From the NCBI GenBank assembly GCA_946612055.1, contig CAMOEH010000025.1, positions 1 through 9,175 of the forward strand: 9,175 nucleotides of DNA, read 5' to 3'. Numbering within the stretch: position 1 is the stretch's first letter; each line of letters opens with the position of its first letter. Below the pieces are notes generated by a model. It did not search any database, was not told the DNA's origin, and saw nothing but the letters and a program-made list of their open reading frames with translations. Source of the DNA: an uncultured Bacillota bacterium (GTDB lineage: Bacteria > Bacillota_I > Bacilli_A > RFN20 > CAG-826). This document shows, piece after piece, positions 6,250 to 9,175 of the stretch. The position numbers and the translations under genes are program-made.

Positions 6250-6338
6250 GTCGGCAATATTATACCTTTTGCCAGCGCGTTATATTCCTCGTCGGCAATA
6301 TTGTATTATTTGTCGGCAATATTGTATCCTTTGCTAGC
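6250..6338. repeat. Tandem ~21-bp repeats over the oxidoreductase promoter
   Basis: GTCGGCAATATT occurs exactly at 6250-6261, 6291-6302 and 6312-6323. Degenerate starts of the same unit, GCCAGC at 6271 and GCTAGC at 6333, fall in the same register, giving units of 21, 20, 21 and 21 bp. On the minus strand the unit reads toward the oxidoreductase and carries TATAAT (6264-6259) or TACAAT (6305-6300 and 6326-6321) beside ATTGCCGAC. The TATAAT copy is well placed as the gene's -10, with a start near 6252 and no recognisable -35. Sites spaced by two helical turns suggest cooperative regulator binding. The regulator is not identified. Confidence 0.72.
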
Positions 6339-6424
6339 GAAACTCTGCACCTAGGACGCGTAATTTATTATTTTTTTCACGCATTTTAATATTTGCAGAA
6401 ATCTTTTATTACTTACGGGAAAAA

Positions 6425-6454
6425 TTTACAAAACGACTCAATATAATTTATTAT
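6425..6454 (+). promoter_or_regulatory. Promoter of the GGDEF gene
   Basis: TTTACA at 6425-6430 and TATTAT at 6449-6454 are separated by 18 nt, with a predicted start near 6460, only about 5 nt before the ATG. TATAAT at 6442-6447 is an alternative -10 without a good -35. No Shine-Dalgarno sequence precedes the ATG in either case. Confidence 0.5.
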
Positions 6455-6465
6455 ATATTGCTCAT

Positions 6466-7614
6466 ATGACTTACTATGTGGCGGTTAATATTTGTTTGCT
6501 GGTAGCCTTGCTGCTATTTTCGATTCTCGTCCACGAAAACGATCGATTAACTCCCAAGGCAAAGCGCTTCTTTTATTTGACATATATCCTAATTGGCGTT
6601 GCTGCCTCCGTGGAGTGGATAGGCCTAGCCATCAACGGGAATACAAATATTAGCAGCGTGCTTTTAAGGATCATTAAATGCCTTGATTATATCTTGACCC
6701 CGGCAATCGGCTTTACCTTCATTTTGCAGATGAATTTCCGCAACATCATCCACAAGATCATGTTTTGGACGATTGCCGCCAATACCCTGTTTCAAATCGT
6801 CTCGGCATTTACGGGATGGATGACCGTAATTGATGCAAATAACTTCTATTCGCATGGTATTTTGTACCCCGTCTACATCGCTGTCTATTTATCGATCGCG
6901 ATTTTGGTTCTTGTCGAATTCGCGTTATATGGCAGGTCGTTTCGAAAGCAGAATCGCCTCTCCCTTTATTTAGCCTTGGGCTTGGTGGCCGTTGGCGTTG
7001 CCTTGCAAGAGATTTTTGGCGGAGAAATAAGAACTTCGTATCTCGCTTTGGTATTAGGATCTTCGGCTTTATTCATCCATACCTCGGAATTCACCCAGCA
7101 AGAAGCGGATGAAACCATCGAAAAACAAACGATTCAAATCACTAGAGACGCCCTTACTGGACTAAAGAGCCGATATGCCTATTCGCAAGCGTTAACGCAA
7201 GGGGAAACTGATTTCCCTAAGGATGCCGCGGTTTTCTCCATCGATATTAATGGGCTAAAGGAAATAAACGACAAGCTTGGCCATATCGCAGGCGATGAAT
7301 TGATCGTCGGGGCGGCTTCCTGCATTGAGAAAGTCTTCCCAGGCGATGCCTATCGTACGGGCGGAGATGAATTCGTCATTCTTACGAGGATGAGCGATTC
7401 TGAGGCGAAATCCGCTATCAATCAATTGACTCAACTTGCAAAAGATTGGCATGGAAAAGAAGTGCAAGAACTTCATTTCGCCATTGGTTATGCCTTGAAG
7501 CAAGATCATGAAGAGGCAGGACCAGAAGAGCTCGTCAAATTGGCTGATCGAAAAATGTATGCAGCCAAGGAAAAATATTACGTAGAGACCGGAAAAGATC
7601 GAAGGTTCAGATAA
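6466..7614 (+). CDS. Membrane-bound diguanylate cyclase (GGDEF domain)
   Basis: This 382-residue protein has an N-terminal membrane sensor of about six or seven hydrophobic segments (roughly 2-22, 34-56, 74-92, 97-117, 133-154, 165-182, 190-206), a short helical linker, and a GGDEF domain at about 226-382. The domain shows DALTGLKSR (228-236), FSIDINGLKEINDKLGHIAGDE (257-278), the intact active-site GGDEF at 299-303, and LADRKMYAAKEKYY (359-372). It should make cyclic di-GMP from two GTP. The usual inhibitory RxxD site upstream of GGDEF is FPGD (291-294), so product inhibition through that site is probably absent. The sensor is not one I can name. The gene is divergent from the oxidoreductase and has no ribosome site. 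The domain call is firm and the signal unknown. Confidence 0.92.
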   Translation: MTYYVAVNICLLVALLLFSILVHENDRLTPKAKRFFYLTYILIGVAASVEWIGLAINGNTNISSVLLRIIKCLDYILTPAIGFTFILQMNFRNIIHKIMFWTIAANTLFQIVSAFTGWMTVIDANNFYSHGILYPVYIAVYLSIAILVLVEFALYGRSFRKQNRLSLYLALGLVAVGVALQEIFGGEIRTSYLALVLGSSALFIHTSEFTQQEADETIEKQTIQITRDALTGLKSRYAYSQALTQGETDFPKDAAVFSIDINGLKEINDKLGHIAGDELIVGAASCIEKVFPGDAYRTGGDEFVILTRMSDSEAKSAINQLTQLAKDWHGKEVQELHFAIGYALKQDHEEAGPEELVKLADRKMYAAKEKYYVETGKDRRFR

Positions 7615-7660
7615 CTCTTTTTCGAAGACGCCATAATTGAATAAGCCTATTACACGGGCA

Positions 7661-7697
7661 CGCACGAAATAAATAAAAAGAACATGTGCGCGTTTTT
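7661..7697 (+). terminator. Possible weak terminator after the GGDEF gene
   Basis: CGCAC at 7661-7665 pairs with GTGCG at 7686-7690 around a 20-nt A-rich loop. One mismatch and G-U pairs extend the stem, and TTTTT follows at 7693-7697. The long loop and short stem make this tentative. Confidence 0.35.
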
Positions 7698-7721
7698 CGA
7701 TATTTTGAAGCGGATTTTTGT

Positions 7722-7822
7722 AGAAAACAAAATATTTAAAAATTTAAATACAAAGTATTTATAAAAATATTTTAAAAAATTTTCAAAAAAATGCTTGCAT
7801 AGCGTTTCAAAGCGCGTATAGT
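7722..7822 (+). promoter_or_regulatory. Strong promoter with UP-like AT-rich element driving the large noncoding RNA
   Basis: TTGCAT at 7795-7800 and TATAGT at 7817-7822 with a 16-nt spacer form a good housekeeping promoter. Upstream, 7722-7792 is almost pure A/T with phased A- and T-tracts and only about five G or C, as in the UP elements of rRNA-like promoters. The predicted start at about 7828 is the first base of a perfect hairpin (GTTCC/GGAAC). No Shine-Dalgarno or start codon follows in a sensible place, so the product should be an untranslated RNA. Confidence 0.78.
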
Positions 7823-7827
7823 TATGT

Positions 7828-9175
7828 GTTCCGCAGGGAACGCCAGGTTGCAAAATCAGGCGAAACTGCGAGAACCGCGTTAGTAGACTAACGTGAAGGG
7901 AAAGCGCGATGCCCTTTGGCTGCAATGCCAGAAAGGTCAGCTGCCTCGTAAGAGACAAAGAAGCTTGAACCTCTTGCGGTTCAACTTCAAGGAAACCCCA
8001 CCGCTTGGTAGACCAAGAAAACGGGGGCAAGTGAAGAAACCACCAAACTTCGGCTTGATGGGAGGACACACTTGCTAAGGGCTCCTTATCTGGGATAAGG
8101 GAAGCCACCGCCCAACATTCCGGCGGCTAGTGAGTAAGCTAGTGAATAGGAGTGCTGCGGAAAGCCTTCAAAAAAGGAACATCCGCGATCCGGGAAAGAA
8201 GAACTTCGTCTTCTCCCCGAGTGGCCAAAGCGGGTCCACCTCGTACACGAGAAAAGCCCCATTCGCTCTGCGTGAAAGCTTGCCAAAGCCGTAGCTAAGA
8301 GCAAAGGCAAATATGCCGGAAGGAATCCTGCCTTCCCTAGTAAGCTAGAAAAATCAAGGATGATGGCAAGGCTATCAATAACCAAAGCCGAACCACCGAA
8401 GAGAAGAAGGCAACTTCTTCCGCGGAAAACCTCATCCGCCGGATGAAATCCGAAAACATGAGAACTTGGGAAATCCTCTTCCCGCAAGGGAAATGGATCA
8501 ACAAGGAAACGGGCTGCATCGAAAGATGATGTCCGCGACGCCTTCGCTCCGTCGCTTGGTAGAACCAAGAAAAAGAATCAGGCGAATCCCATCGCAAGAT
8601 GGCAAGAGGAGAAAAACCTCCGACCCCGCGGAAAGGTCACGGTAAACCGAAAAATCCCCGCTGCCCCTTGGAAAAAAGGAAGAAGCATTCCTTCTCCAAG
8701 ATGGCTACAAGCCCTTTACCCCCCTTAGGGCTTCCCGGAAATCCTTCCGGTAGTGAAACTTAAAACGGGATTGCGAATCTGTCGGTCTTCTTCGGAATTC
8801 AGGCAAATCCGTGAACTCCTGGGAATTCATAACCAGGACGGTGCCAATGAGGCTCGGCGCGCGGTAAACCGCTGGAAATGCCTCGGCTCCAAAGCAATTT
8901 GGAGAGGATCGGAGACATCTGTCCCCGAAGGAAGTCGTTCCACCCTGCAATGCGTTAAGTTGGAACGTGGTGAAAAGAATCAAGCGAACGAAGATGTAAC
9001 TTGATCCTTAACATCGAGACTCGTCTTGGATCCCCAAGGGCGGGCCTAGGAAGATAGGAGTTCTTCTCAGCGGTATACCGCAGAACCAAAAACCTGCCCC
9101 CGAAGGCGAAGCGAGGCAAGCTCGCTCCGAGGTAAGAGGCGATCCACTCCGGTGGAGCGGTCGGTTGGAATCCCC
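7828..9175 (+). ncRNA. Large, highly structured noncoding RNA, family unrecognised (3' end beyond window)
   Basis: At least 1,348 nt show no convincing ORF on either strand but many perfect hairpins, given as 5' arm/3' arm: 7828-7832/7837-7841, 7878-7883/7888-7893, 7965-7971/7978-7984, 8004-8008/8013-8017, 8084-8090/8094-8100, 8108-8112/8122-8126, 8197-8202/8209-8214, 8240-8243/8248-8251, 8306-8309/8314-8317, 8318-8323/8331-8336, 8403-8409/8414-8420, 8433-8437/8441-8445, 8479-8483/8488-8492, 8535-8540/8550-8555, 8589-8593/8598-8602, 8709-8715/8727-8733, 8735-8740/8745-8750, 8887-8893/8898-8904, 8936-8942/8961-8967, 9060-9064/9082-9086 and 9110-9115/9121-9126. Loops include GCAA, GAAA, GTAA and TAGA types. 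Linkers are rich in A, as expected for the unpaired bases of a plus-strand RNA. There is no run of four T, so no internal intrinsic terminator. The style recalls OLE, GOLLD and ROOL, but this RNA is longer than I recall for those, and I see none of the landmarks of rRNA, tmRNA or RNase P. The RNA call is strong and the function unknown. Confidence 0.85.

Noticed and set aside
6237..6257. TTG at 6257 as start of the oxidoreductase
   Set aside because: It lies within the repeat array and near the likely transcription start, while ATG 6236 has a ribosome site and the family-typical N-terminus.
6250..6338. CRISPR array
   Set aside because: Units are only 21 bp with no distinct spacers, and no cas gene is present.
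7893..8078. Plus-strand 61-codon ORF inside the structured region
   Set aside because: It starts at GTG inside the arm of a hairpin, has no ribosome site and encodes a basic low-complexity peptide with no family look.
8086..8597. Minus-strand ORFs of 160 and 86 codons in the structured region
   Set aside because: They are open because the plus strand is A-rich and T-poor. Their proteins show no recognisable domain, and the two overlap each other in different frames.
8753..9004. Plus-strand 83-codon and opposite 92-codon ORFs
   Set aside because: They cross several perfect stem-loops, the plus one has a GTG start without ribosome site, and the two share the same bases in opposite directions.
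7828..9175. Group II intron, rRNA, tmRNA or RNase P RNA as explanation of the structured region
   Set aside because: GTG occurs near the 5' end but no GTGYG-type start followed by domain I landmarks, domain V or reverse transcriptase ORF is visible, and a promoter precedes it. None of the conserved rRNA, tmRNA or RNase P core words I know were found.
9130..9175. Possible tRNA ending in GGTTGGAATCCCC
   Set aside because: The T-loop lacks the TTCRA core, no acceptor or anticodon arm can be drawn, and the sequence ends at the window edge.

Overview
The window looks like chromosome of an uncultured, probably gut-associated Bacillota (Firmicutes) bacterium, perhaps from the Bacilli/Mollicutes side. 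The clues are near-consensus TTGACA/TATAAT promoters, AAGGAGG-type ribosome sites, a cytoplasmic pectin-type glycoside hydrolase next to an AraC regulator, a sugar-type Gfo/Idh/MocA dehydrogenase and an ImmR/ImmA-like pair. The genus cannot be fixed from the sequence.

Layout. 1-445 (-): 5' part of an AraC-type regulator, cut by the window edge. 446-616: divergent control region with repeated GCACGAAA words and a perfect 22-bp palindrome between the -35 and -10 of the next gene. 617-1999 (+): GH28-family hydrolase. 2000-2168: two related hairpins, one of them a possible terminator. 2169-3150 (+): consensus promoter, XRE repressor and ImmA/IrrE metallopeptidase. 3278-4822 (+): tightly coupled three-gene cassette of a DUF4417 protein, a small BECR-like putative nuclease toxin and a duplicated Cys-rich CPCC protein that may be its immunity partner. 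4974-6236 (-): Gfo/Idh/MocA oxidoreductase, with a terminator after it and a roughly 21-bp tandem repeat array over its promoter. 6466-7614 (+): membrane diguanylate cyclase. 7722-9175 (+): AT-rich promoter followed by at least 1,348 nt of noncoding, densely structured sequence that runs off the end.

How the parts relate. The AraC regulator, GH28 enzyme and oxidoreductase fit a small sugar-acid or pectin-oligosaccharide utilisation locus with local control. The XRE/ImmA pair and the DUF4417-toxin-CPCC cassette look like an accessory island inserted between the two metabolic genes. They have strong ribosome sites and overlapping genes, whereas the GH28, AraC and cyclase genes show no ribosome site and probably have almost no 5' leader.

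The most interesting object is the noncoding region from about 7828. It has a strong promoter whose predicted start falls on the first base of a hairpin. More than twenty perfect or near-perfect stem-loops follow, joined by A-rich linkers. Many have GNRA loops, and three have UAGA or UAGAA loops. No run of four T and no credible ORF occur in it. It resembles the large ornate bacterial RNAs (OLE, GOLLD, ROOL) in style but is longer than I recall for any of them, and I could not match it to a known family.
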